A stretch of 64,000 bases of DNA from Lacibacter sp. H407 (GTDB lineage Bacteria; Bacteroidota; Bacteroidia; Chitinophagales; Chitinophagaceae), in assembly GCF_037892605.1 (NCBI RefSeq), contig NZ_JBBKTU010000001.1:3596001-3660000 (forward strand), given 5' to 3'. This document shows, one piece after another, positions 20,501 through 28,038 of this stretch. How positions within the stretch are numbered: the stretch's first letter is position 1; the number at the start of each line of letters is the position of its first letter. The notes under the pieces are model-generated. The model saw nothing but the letters and a program-made list of their open reading frames with translations. It did not search any database and was not told where the DNA came from. Position numbers and translations under genes: made by a program.

Positions 20501-20729
20501 GTACTTCCGTTTGCGCAGTGCATCGCTCAGTTATACTATTCCATTTAAAGAAAGTTTTTTGAAGAATGCTTCGGTATATGTGAGCGGTACCAACCTGTTT
20601 ACACTCACGAAGTACACAGGCTACGATCCTGAATTCAGTGCAACTCCTTCATTGTTTTCACAAGGAATTGATACAGGGCTCGACCCCATCTACCGGACCA
20701 TTACGCTGGGAGCAAGAATTGGATTGTAA
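17544..20729 (+). CDS. SusC/RagA-family TonB-dependent outer-membrane transporter (copy 3)
   Basis: This 1061-residue SusC homologue has a signal peptide ending near HEAAAQ. A proline/valine-rich linker precedes the carboxypeptidase-like regulatory domain (VKGIITDAATKKGLAGVKLS). The plug contains ALQGKISGLNVIRRSGTPAV, LLVLDGIIYD and ASSIYGTKGANGAIIISTTR. It diverges from copies 1 and 2 in the plug: the usual I-R-I-R-G is replaced by M-F-L-R-G. The barrel ends in LGARIGL. It starts 27 bp after the fasciclin gene and is followed 51 bp later by its SusD partner. Confidence 0.94.
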   Translation: MTKTNLHNLLLTLLFSGAGLFHEAAAQVVNPPKVDSTAVKAPVQQVKGIITDAATKKGLAGVKLSVKDFSATITDDQGGFTLNVPSFDIDVMIVAEGHETKQVSLKGNTTLNVSMLSESAVSFQEEVILPFGVVKKRNTTAAVVSYDANSEWHRPFETPDAALQGKISGLNVIRRSGTPAVGANMFLRGYNSLYGTNAPLLVLDGIIYDANDYGTSIIANNFTNPLALISVQDIDNYTVLKDASSIYGTKGANGAIIISTTRVKDQATRIDFGMYSSFNEAPPSMPVMDAYQYRIYLNEMLQSKGMSSNDIAALPYMNDDTASNPDYFRYHNNTNWQRNIFRNSVNQNYYLKVTGGDNIATYALSVGYTKNEGVIRNTDMSRYNTRFNAHFNFSKKLTGVANLAFTYNETNLKYQGVVDKTAPVYLALTKSPFLAPNEVNEKGILSPNFEDTDILGLSNPSVLINTMQAYNRYYRFFGSYTFNYNISKSFSASSLFGVVYDKVRENIFVPRKGVANDTTSNAIIDSRLGSQVKRLFSIYSDTKLEYKKTFSQNHNVASRLGLRYQKNDVEQDFTLGYNSATDELISVQNGVPALRQVGGGIQEWNWMNTYFNADYDFKEKLFFSFNAALDGSSRFGSQAKDGITIGGARFAVMPSIGAAWIISSENFMNNSKLDLLKIRANYSITGNDDIGNYTHRQTYSSQNLLGMQGLVRSGIPNPAIQWETNRKFNVGVDMAFWNERVNLSVDAYKNKTVNMLVYQSVPSATGFDNVLTNGGSMQNAGIEANLNVRVLNYRKLKWDVGVMIASNDNKVLAVPDGRITTNYSGANIVTKVGSPATLFYGYVAKGVFSTAAEAAGSGLKKKNFDGSYSNFKAGDVRFHDTNNDNIIDEQDMGIIGIPTPEFFGSVNTHLEYGRFALDALFTFSQGNDVFNFLRYKLESASTVENQLNSVVNRWRAEGQQTTMPKATFGDPMGNNRFSSRWIEDGSYFRLRSASLSYTIPFKESFLKNASVYVSGTNLFTLTKYTGYDPEFSATPSLFSQGIDTGLDPIYRTITLGARIGL

Positions 20730-20780
20730 TCAAAAACGAACTGTTAACTAATTATAAGAATCTTAAACAGAACTTCAGTT

Positions 20781-22523
20781 ATGAAGAAAATAATGATCAT
20801 CAGAACTCTTTCATTTGCGCTGTTGCTGATCAGTTTAGCGGGATGTAAGAAAGTGTTTGATATTGCTCCGCAGGATCAGTTGGATGAAACAAACGCTTAT
20901 CAAAACGTGTATGATGCAGACGCTGCCATAATTGGTATTTATGGAAAGTTCATGGGTCTTGCTGATCGGTATGTAGTATTGAACGAGTTGCGTGGCGACC
21001 TGTTGGATGTAACGGCAAATGCAGATGAAAATCTTCGCCAGCTCAGTACACATACTGTTACAGAAGCAAACCCTTATGCTAGTCCCAAACCATTCTATGA
21101 ATTGATCCTCAATTGCAACGATGTATTGGAGAACTTTCAAAAAATGGTGGCTGAGAATAAAATGAATATTGATCAGTTCAATCAACGTTATTCCGATATT
21201 GGTGCGTTACGTTCATTTCTTTATTTGCAGTTAGGTATTCACTTTGGCGAAGTGCCCTATGTAACCAGCTCGTTGAAAAGTGTAGATGATGTAAAGAATG
21301 CCGGTAATTTTCCACGTGTTTCGTTCAATGTATTGTTAGATAGTTTGATCAATTTTACCGAAGCCTTACCATTTAAAGATCCATATCCAACGGGAACAAA
21401 TTTGAATATTTCGGTTGATGGATATCCGACAGAGAAGTTTTATGTAAACAAGAAAATTATTTTAGCTGACTTGTATTTGTGGGCTAAAAATTACCAGAAA
21501 GCTGCAGATTACTATCGGCAGGTAATGGAAACAGCCACTTCCACAGCTATTGGTGAAAATTATTATTCGCAATACAGGGTTGGCTGGTCAGGAAATGCAA
21601 ATCATTACGTTACCTATACAAGAGTTGGAGATGCATCTACACTTGCTTATAATGATGGATGGCGTATCATTTTCGAAACTCCATTCAACTCAGAAAATGT
21701 TCGAAGAGAGTGGGTGTGGGCAATGCCATTTGATAGTAAGTTTAAACCTGATAATTCACTCATTAAGTTGTTCTCACCGATCGGCGGCGACTACCTGGTT
21801 CGTCCTTCACAGGAAGTGATGGATCTATGGGATGGTGAAACGCAGCGTCCGAATGATCGTGGTCTGGGGATCCCTTATGACGCAAGAAAGTTGTTAAGTA
21901 CAATGGAGATTGGTGGAAAGCCTGTTGCAATGAAATATTTGTATAACTACATTAATTGGCAAACAAGAACCGCAACCAATCCATTAGTAAGAAACGGGAA
22001 ATGGTTTTTATACCGCCAAACGCACATGCATTTTCGTTATGCAGAAGCTGCAAACCGACTTGGGAAGCATCGAATTGCATGGGCTTTATTGAGTGGAGGC
22101 TTTGCTGCCGCTTATCCTGCACCAGGTAGCGATGTGAGTAATTATCACGGCACTCTAAACGAACCTTATCCATTCAATTTTGATGCACGTAACAGCGGTA
22201 ATTCCGGCGTTCCATATTTCCGTGCAGATTGGTACAGGCATATTGGTATTCGGGCGAGAGCTAACTTGGTTGATCTGGCTATTCCTTCTGATAGTCTGAA
22301 CACAATAGAAGCCGGCATTATAAAAGAAACAGCATTGGAAAATGCATTTGAAGGAACAAGATGGGCCGATCTGTTACGGGTTACGCTGCGTAGAAACGAT
22401 CCGTCGTTTATTGCAAACAAAGTATATGATAAGTTAATTAAATCAGGCATTTCCTCAGGTTCAGCCGCTGCTGCAAGAGCTAAGCTGATGACTGGCAATT
22501 ACTATCTGCCGTTCAAATGGTAA
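20781..22523 (+). CDS. SusD/RagB-family glycan-binding lipoprotein (copy 3)
   Basis: This 580-residue lipoprotein (lipobox SLAGC-KK, cysteine 22) has SusD features: Q-D-Q-L-D-E-T-N-A-Y-Q after the lipobox, R-Y-S-D-I-G-A-L-R-S-F-L-Y-L-Q-L-G-I-H-F-G-E-V-P-Y near residue 135, and I-K-E-T-A-L-E-N-A-F-E-G-T-R-W-A-D-L-L-R near residue 513. It closes the SusCD/fasciclin block; a weak terminator-like hairpin follows at 22554. It would work with SusC copy 3. Confidence 0.93.
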   Translation: MKKIMIIRTLSFALLLISLAGCKKVFDIAPQDQLDETNAYQNVYDADAAIIGIYGKFMGLADRYVVLNELRGDLLDVTANADENLRQLSTHTVTEANPYASPKPFYELILNCNDVLENFQKMVAENKMNIDQFNQRYSDIGALRSFLYLQLGIHFGEVPYVTSSLKSVDDVKNAGNFPRVSFNVLLDSLINFTEALPFKDPYPTGTNLNISVDGYPTEKFYVNKKIILADLYLWAKNYQKAADYYRQVMETATSTAIGENYYSQYRVGWSGNANHYVTYTRVGDASTLAYNDGWRIIFETPFNSENVRREWVWAMPFDSKFKPDNSLIKLFSPIGGDYLVRPSQEVMDLWDGETQRPNDRGLGIPYDARKLLSTMEIGGKPVAMKYLYNYINWQTRTATNPLVRNGKWFLYRQTHMHFRYAEAANRLGKHRIAWALLSGGFAAAYPAPGSDVSNYHGTLNEPYPFNFDARNSGNSGVPYFRADWYRHIGIRARANLVDLAIPSDSLNTIEAGIIKETALENAFEGTRWADLLRVTLRRNDPSFIANKVYDKLIKSGISSGSAAAARAKLMTGNYYLPFKW

Positions 22524-22553
22524 ATTGGTTTTTGGCAAGCAATCAATCAATAG

Positions 22554-22585
22554 AAAAGGGCAGGAGATAAGCGACCTGTCTTTTT
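22554..22585 (+). terminator. Probable terminator after SusC/SusD pair 3
   Basis: AAAAGGGCAGG and CCTGTCTTTTT can pair (with one G-T wobble) around a 10-base loop and end in a T run. It lies 31 bp after the SusD stop. Confidence 0.6.
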
Positions 22586-22592
22586 CATTTAA

Positions 22593-22616
22593 ACGATATT
22601 TTACGATTCGTTACGA
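22593..22616 (+). promoter_or_regulatory. Three ACGA elements at 10-bp spacing before the GH105/acetylesterase pair
   Basis: ACGAT, ACGAT and ACGAA begin at 22593, 22603 and 22613, one helical turn apart. A short CCCGA/TCGGG hairpin follows at 22635-22650. The unit precedes the gene at 22695 by about 80 bp. The geometry resembles the CAGGAT repeats at other PUL promoters although the sequence differs. Function as an operator is inferred. Confidence 0.3.
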
Positions 22617-22694
22617 AATCGATTAAGTTGAATACCCGATTCTATTCGGGAAAGACATAATATATTTAGCGTATAAACAAGAAACCAAATTGCC

Positions 22695-24047
22695 ATGCAA
22701 AAAATAATGATAGCTGCCGCTCTACTTGCGGTAACTGCTGCCAATGCACAGGTTAAACCCAAACCAAAACAAAACGATGTAACCACGCCACTGCACGCCA
22801 TGAAAGTGGATTATCCAAGTCCTTATGGTGCACCATCAAAGGAAAATGTAAAGTCAGTTGTTGACAAAGTTTATAATTATCTCAATGCGGTGACACCTGC
22901 CGAGATGATGAACAAAAAAACAGGTGCTGCAGTAACGGATGTAAATGCGTTAGATACAAACACCGTGTTAAAGCAAGGCGATTTTCGCTTAACCAGTTAT
23001 GAGTGGGGAGTTACATACTCTGCATTTCAACGTGCGTTTGAAACAACCGGCGATAAAAAATATGCTGAGTATGTAAAGACAAGATTTGATTTCATGGCGA
23101 AGTGGATCCCTGCCATTCAAAATAAATTCCAATGGGAGTACATTCGTAAAAAAGGATTGTTGTCACAGCCGATTAATCCACATGCATTAGATGATGGGGG
23201 AGCAGTTTGTGCATCAATGATCAAAGCACAGAACAGTGGGTTGAGTAACAATCTTCGTCCCATCATTGATCATTTGTCGAACTACGTCATCAATAAAGAA
23301 TATCGTTTGAAAGATGGCACGCTTGCACGTATGCGTCCGCAGGCAAATACATTGTGGTTAGATGATCTGTATATGGGTGTGCCAACTATGGCATTCATGG
23401 GTAAATTAACAGGTGATGTGAAATATTATGATGATGCAGTGAACCAGTTGCAGTTATATACCAAACGTATGTTCAATAAAGAAAAAGGCGTGTATATGCA
23501 TGGCTGGGTAGAAAGCATGGAACATCATCCGGAGTTTCGCTGGGCAAGAGCAAATGGTTGGGCATTGATGACCATGAGTGAAATGCTCGATGCCTTACCT
23601 GAGACACATCCCGGCAGAGCATTTGTGTTGCAACAATTCAAAGCACATGTAAATGGTTTGATGCAGTACCAGGATGGCACGGGCTTCTGGCATCAGTTGT
23701 TAGATAGAAGTGATTCATATCTTGAAACATCAGCAACAGCCATCTATGCTTATTGCATTACACATGCCATCAACAAAGGATGGATCGATGCAATGACGTA
23801 TGCACCAACAGCAATACTTGCCTGGAATGCTGTAACAACAAAAGTGAATGCACAGGGACAGGTGGAAGGTACTTGTGTAGGAACAGGTATGGCATTTGAT
23901 CCTGCGTTTTATTATTTCCGTCCGGTAAACGTGTTTGCTGCACATGGTTACGGCCCGGTGATTTTGGCTGGTGCTGAAATGTATCAATTAGTAAGTCAAT
24001 TCAAATTTGAGATCAACGACAGCTCATTGCAACTGTCGAAAAAATAA
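22695..24047 (+). CDS. GH105-type unsaturated uronyl hydrolase (second copy)
   Basis: This 450-residue secreted protein has a signal peptide (MQKIMIAAALLAVTAANAQ). The (alpha/alpha)6-barrel landmarks are H-A-L-D-D-G-G-A-V-C near residue 165, LWLDDLYMGVPTMAFMG near 219 and FRWARANGWALMTMSEML near 281. The family removes the unsaturated galacturonyl end from lyase-generated oligosaccharides. It is longer than the copy at 187-1314 because of a 60-residue N-terminal extension. The acetylesterase gene follows only 3 bp after its stop, so they form an operon. The presence of two GH105 proteins in one locus suggests separate substrates, for example rhamnogalacturonyl and galacturonyl products; this is inference. 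Confidence 0.9.
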   Translation: MQKIMIAAALLAVTAANAQVKPKPKQNDVTTPLHAMKVDYPSPYGAPSKENVKSVVDKVYNYLNAVTPAEMMNKKTGAAVTDVNALDTNTVLKQGDFRLTSYEWGVTYSAFQRAFETTGDKKYAEYVKTRFDFMAKWIPAIQNKFQWEYIRKKGLLSQPINPHALDDGGAVCASMIKAQNSGLSNNLRPIIDHLSNYVINKEYRLKDGTLARMRPQANTLWLDDLYMGVPTMAFMGKLTGDVKYYDDAVNQLQLYTKRMFNKEKGVYMHGWVESMEHHPEFRWARANGWALMTMSEMLDALPETHPGRAFVLQQFKAHVNGLMQYQDGTGFWHQLLDRSDSYLETSATAIYAYCITHAINKGWIDAMTYAPTAILAWNAVTTKVNAQGQVEGTCVGTGMAFDPAFYYFRPVNVFAAHGYGPVILAGAEMYQLVSQFKFEINDSSLQLSKK

Positions 24048-24050
24048 TAA

Positions 24051-25385
24051 ATGAAACGTTCTGCTGTTTTAATTGCTGTTGTACTGTTTGGTTTTTCAAT
24101 AAAAGCCCAACAAACAAGTTATAAGTTCGACTTTGGTACAAAACGTACACAAAAAGGTTATACATCAATTACGGCTGATTGTAAGTATGATGAGAAGAGA
24201 GGATATGGATTTACAAATGGTTCAACAGTTACCGCTGTTGAACGTAGCGGCAATCCATTAACCGGCGACTATATTACTTCCGACAAACCATTTTATTTTT
24301 CTATAAAACTACCTGAAGGAAATTATGATGTAAAGTTGGTCTTAGGTGATGCAAAAGGAAGTTCTGCTACAACGGTAAGAACAGAGTGCAGACGTTTAAT
24401 GCTGGAAAACATCAGAACAACAAACGGAAAGTTTGCAACTGAAACATTTACTGTATATGTCAAAGACAGTATGATCCGTGATGCTTCGGGAAAGGTTATT
24501 AGCCAGGTTCGTTTAAAGCCGAGAGAATCGGAATACCTCCATTGGGATAATTTACTCACCATAGAGTTTAATGATTCGCTGCCGAAGGTTTGTGTAGTAG
24601 AAATTACTCCAAACAAAACTGCAACAACCATCTTCCTGGCTGGTAACTCAACTGTTGTTGATCAAGGCAGAGAACCATGGGCAGCATGGGGACAAATGAT
24701 TCCACGATTCTTTGCTCCGGGAACAGCATCAGTTGCTAACTATGCAGAGAGTGGTGAAGCATTGAACTCATTCATGAGTGCAAAACGTTTGGAAAAGATA
24801 TTGAGTGTAATGAAGCCGGGAGACTATTTGTTCATTGAGTTTGGACATAATGATATGAAACAAAAAGGAGAGGGCATCGGGCCTTTTACTTCGTATAAAA
24901 AAAGATTGCATCAATACATCAGCGAAGTGCGCAAGAAGGGTGGGATTCCTGTTCTTGTAACTTCCATGCATCGAAGAAGATTTGATTCGACCGGGCGTAT
25001 TGTAAATACATTGGAAGAGTACCCTGATGCTGTCCGGTTGACAGGTAAAGAAGAAAATGTTGCTGTCGTTGATTTGAATGCATTGAGTAAAGTGTTGTAT
25101 GAAGCCTGGGGCCCGGAAAAATCCATCAAAGCATTTGTGCATTATCCTGCCAATACGTTTCCCGGACAAACAACCAAGCTGGAAGACAATACGCATTTCA
25201 GCACCTATGGTGCATATGAGCTGGCGAAGTGTATTGTAAAAAGCATCAAAGACCAGCATTTACCATTAGCTAAATTGCTGCGTACAGATATTCCTCAATA
25301 CGATCCTGCAAAGCCATTGGCTTTTGAAAAATTTTATTGGCCGATGAGCTCATTTGTGACGGCTACAAAGCCGGATGGAAATTGA
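24051..25385 (+). CDS. Rhamnogalacturonan acetylesterase (CE12-like SGNH hydrolase)
   Basis: This 444-residue protein has a signal peptide (to about residue 20). An N-terminal beta-sandwich similar to galactose-binding folds spans residues 22-180 (YKFDFGT, a typical opening). A C-terminal SGNH/GDSL esterase domain follows. The catalytic serine is S200 in FLAGNSTVVDQ, the G-H-N-D block is at 265-268, and the acid/base pair is D379 and H382 in LEDNTHFSTYGA. CE12 enzymes remove acetyl groups from the galacturonate of rhamnogalacturonan I so lyases can act. It is coupled to the GH105 gene 3 bp upstream. Confidence 0.9.
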   Translation: MKRSAVLIAVVLFGFSIKAQQTSYKFDFGTKRTQKGYTSITADCKYDEKRGYGFTNGSTVTAVERSGNPLTGDYITSDKPFYFSIKLPEGNYDVKLVLGDAKGSSATTVRTECRRLMLENIRTTNGKFATETFTVYVKDSMIRDASGKVISQVRLKPRESEYLHWDNLLTIEFNDSLPKVCVVEITPNKTATTIFLAGNSTVVDQGREPWAAWGQMIPRFFAPGTASVANYAESGEALNSFMSAKRLEKILSVMKPGDYLFIEFGHNDMKQKGEGIGPFTSYKKRLHQYISEVRKKGGIPVLVTSMHRRRFDSTGRIVNTLEEYPDAVRLTGKEENVAVVDLNALSKVLYEAWGPEKSIKAFVHYPANTFPGQTTKLEDNTHFSTYGAYELAKCIVKSIKDQHLPLAKLLRTDIPQYDPAKPLAFEKFYWPMSSFVTATKPDGN

Positions 25386-25401
25386 TGTGATAGCAAAGCA
25401 T

Positions 25402-25432
25402 AAAAAAGGAAAGAGAAACTCTTTCCTTTTTT
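25402..25432. terminator. Bidirectional terminator between convergent genes
   Basis: A perfect 14-bp stem (AAAAAAGGAAAGAG / CTCTTTCCTTTTTT) with a 3-base loop has an A tract on one side and a T tract on the other. It can end transcription from both the acetylesterase (plus) and the GH2 gene (minus). Confidence 0.9.
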
Positions 25433-25467
25433 ATTAATACACTTTAAGTATCAACTTATCATTTGAA

Positions 25468-27867
25468 TTACTTTGTTGAAAGTTTTACCTCAGCCGGTTT
25501 AAATCCAGCAGCTGTCACTTTTACTTGTACCGTTCCTGCTGTTTGTGTTGAACGTAAAATAGCCATAGCAAACCCTTTGTATAAAACTTTCTTATTGCCG
25601 CTGAATAAATCATCACTTGAATGATCGCCATTATCCACCGCAAGTAAAGTTGCTGCGCCATTCACTTCAAATGTAAGTTCACCTGTTGCTGTAGCCACTT
25701 TGTTTCCTTTGCTGTCAACAGCGTAAACTTTTACGTATTGCAGATCCATACCATCAGCTTTCCAGTTTGTATTTTCGGTTTCTATTTTTAATGCAACAGC
25801 TTTACCGGTTGTTTCCAATTCATGACGGGCAACTTCTTTGCCACCGTTTCTTGCAATAGCAGTGATCTTGCCTGCAGCGAAGGGAATATCTTTCCAGTAA
25901 ATGGTATTGCGCTTTTTAACGTCTGTACTGTTCTTTTGTACGCCAATCAATTTTCCATTGATCAATAGTTCAACTTCATCGGCATTGGTATAAGTGTAGA
26001 GATTATATTTTTGTCCTTCCTGACGATTCCAATGCGATGAAATAACTTTTTGTCCAACGATCTGATCGTTCCACATCTTCATTTCGCCTTCGCTATCAAC
26101 AATGCCGATATGCACCAAGGGCTCATCTGTAAAAATGCTTTTTGTTAACCATGCTTGTGGAAATGGTTCCATTGAATGATTGAAGAACGAATAGTTCCAA
26201 CCTTTCCTTGGCCAGCCCTGCGATTCGCCCCAATATTCAATGCCTCCCCAATACGCAAGACCAACCATTTTCTCTCTGTCCATTCCGAAGTAAGGAGCAG
26301 CTAACTCATTCGTTACAGCCTCACTTTGATAAACGATCATATCGGGTGCATGTTTCAGGTACTCCTGGTAATCTTCCCATGTATAATTAAAACTGGCGAT
26401 ATCGGTTACGGTTGCTAATTCGGGTGGAACGATATTTTCTTTAACACGAAAATCCGGATCGGCACGAATGATACCTCCTGCACGTGCAGGGTACATGGCA
26501 ACAGTTGTTTTACGGGTAGGGTCGTAGCGTTTTGCAACTACATCCATAATCTTATACGTAGTAACACCCCAATCAGTTGTTGGCCAGTTCCAGCGTTCTT
26601 CCTGGAATTGTAATTCATTGCCGAAGCTCCACATGATAACAGAAGGATGATTGCGGTCACGCTTGATCCATTCTTTGATGTTGTTGTACCAGATGTCATT
26701 CCAGTGGGCATTTCCTGCCCATGCAGTTTTGCTGCCCCATTTATCATACAATTCATCAACAATTAATATTCCTTTTTCATCAGCCAGTTTCATAAATGAT
26801 GCTGAGTAAGGATTGTGCGAAGTACGGATATGATTAAAGCCAAATGCTTTTAATTGATCCATCATCCTTGCAATCGAAGTTTCAAAAGCTGCTGCACCTA
26901 CAGCGCCAAGGTCATGATGATTGGCAACACCTTTCAGAAAAACTTTCTTTCCATTTAATTTCATTCCAAATTCTTTGGAGAACTCAATGGTACGGATGCC
27001 AAATTTCTCCGTGAGCTTGTCAACCACTTTGCCATTTACGACCAATGAAACTTCTGCTGAATAAAGATGAGGCGTTTCGCAACTCCAAAGCTGCGGGTTA
27101 GAGATGTTAACCTTTGGCAATGCAACTTCCACTTCAACCAATTTTGATTTTTGCGGAGCGAATATTTTTGTTTCAGCAACTTGTTTGCCCTGCGGGTCAA
27201 TGATTTTGGTAATGATCTCTAATGCAATTTGTTTGTTCTTTATTCCTGCCACTTCTACCTGCACACTTACTTCGGCATTACGATCAGTGATTTTTGGAGT
27301 AGTGATAAACACACCATGACGTGCAATAGAAATACTGTCTTTTACAACAAGATGCACATCACGAAAAAGTCCGCCACCAGTGTACCATCGTGAACCACCA
27401 TCTGTAGAAGAACGAACAGCAACTATATTGTCAGCATCATATTTAATGTTATCTGCTATATCAGCTTCAAAACCAACATAGCCATAAGCCGTGCCGCCGA
27501 TTTTCTTCCCATTTAACCAGACTTCGCCATGCAGCATAATGCCTTCAAAATCGAGCAACACTCTTTTGCCTTTCCATGCTGCATCAGCTTTAAAAGTTTT
27601 CCGATACCAACCAATGCCATTTGTTTTAAACCCACGACCTCGATTAGCCGAACTATCCCAAGGTTGCTCAAACTGAAAATCGTGTGGCAGATCGAGTTTG
27701 CGCCAATCAGCATCATTGAACGAAATTTGTTGAGCGTTTGAAATATCGCCTGCTTTAAATTTCCAGCCGAAATTAAAAAGTTGATTGATTCTAACAGGAG
27801 CATTGTTGTTTTGTCCAAAGAGAATTGTGGCGAAACAGAAAGCAATAATCGTTGACAATAATTTCAT
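25468..27867 (-). CDS. GH2 beta-galactosidase-like enzyme
   Basis: From the start chosen at 27867 the protein has 799 residues and opens with a signal peptide (MKLLSTIIAFCFATILFGQ); an upstream in-frame start at 27915 would put 16 residues before the signal and is less likely. Order of parts: sugar-binding domain (FNFGWKFKAGD, PHDFQFEQPWD), immunoglobulin-like linker, TIM barrel with the acid/base glutamate in IMWSFGNELQ and the nucleophile in VYQSEAVTNE, then two C-terminal beta domains. The likely substrate is beta-galactoside side chains of rhamnogalacturonan I, given the neighbours, but GH2 also includes glucuronidases and others. Its short leader contains competing hairpins (27870-27902). 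Confidence 0.88.
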   Translation of the reverse strand: MKLLSTIIAFCFATILFGQNNNAPVRINQLFNFGWKFKAGDISNAQQISFNDADWRKLDLPHDFQFEQPWDSSANRGRGFKTNGIGWYRKTFKADAAWKGKRVLLDFEGIMLHGEVWLNGKKIGGTAYGYVGFEADIADNIKYDADNIVAVRSSTDGGSRWYTGGGLFRDVHLVVKDSISIARHGVFITTPKITDRNAEVSVQVEVAGIKNKQIALEIITKIIDPQGKQVAETKIFAPQKSKLVEVEVALPKVNISNPQLWSCETPHLYSAEVSLVVNGKVVDKLTEKFGIRTIEFSKEFGMKLNGKKVFLKGVANHHDLGAVGAAAFETSIARMMDQLKAFGFNHIRTSHNPYSASFMKLADEKGILIVDELYDKWGSKTAWAGNAHWNDIWYNNIKEWIKRDRNHPSVIMWSFGNELQFQEERWNWPTTDWGVTTYKIMDVVAKRYDPTRKTTVAMYPARAGGIIRADPDFRVKENIVPPELATVTDIASFNYTWEDYQEYLKHAPDMIVYQSEAVTNELAAPYFGMDREKMVGLAYWGGIEYWGESQGWPRKGWNYSFFNHSMEPFPQAWLTKSIFTDEPLVHIGIVDSEGEMKMWNDQIVGQKVISSHWNRQEGQKYNLYTYTNADEVELLINGKLIGVQKNSTDVKKRNTIYWKDIPFAAGKITAIARNGGKEVARHELETTGKAVALKIETENTNWKADGMDLQYVKVYAVDSKGNKVATATGELTFEVNGAATLLAVDNGDHSSDDLFSGNKKVLYKGFAMAILRSTQTAGTVQVKVTAAGFKPAEVKLSTK

Positions 27868-27869
27868 GT

Positions 27870-27902
27870 TCGGAATGATTTTCCGAAAGGTAGATTTCGG
27901 AA
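27870..27902 (-). promoter_or_regulatory. Alternating complementary arms in the leader of the GH2 gene
   Basis: In transcript order the leader reads TTCCGAAA (27902-27895), a 6-base spacer, TTTCGGAA (27888-27881), 4 bases, TTCCGAA (27876-27870), two bases, ATG. The middle arm can pair perfectly with either outer arm. Pairing with the third would bury the start codon region; pairing with the first would free it. It could instead be a double operator on DNA. No known riboswitch was recognised. Confidence 0.5.
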
Positions 27903-27933
27903 ATACAAATACCATGAATTTGCTTTATCAAAA

Positions 27934-27997
27934 CCTGTTCAAAGTAGTGAACAGTATAAGTGCCTGCAAATCATAAGTGAACAAGAAGAATGAACAA
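27934..27997. promoter_or_regulatory. Cluster of TGAACA elements upstream of the GH2 gene
   Basis: CTGTTCA (27934-27940) and TGAACAG (27947-27953) form a perfect 7-bp inverted repeat with a 6-bp spacer. TGAACAAG recurs at 27977-27984 and 27990-27997. The cluster lies between the GH2 gene and the regulator gene, in the region expected to hold the GH2 promoter. Regulatory function is inferred. Confidence 0.4.
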
Positions 27998-28038
27998 GGC
28001 GAAACTGCAGATTATTGACGTTATTGAATACAGTTCTT

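Noticed and set aside
24768-25259. 163-codon minus-strand frame opposite the acetylesterase
   Set aside because: It lies opposite the catalytic domain of a well-supported gene and has no start context or recognisable features.
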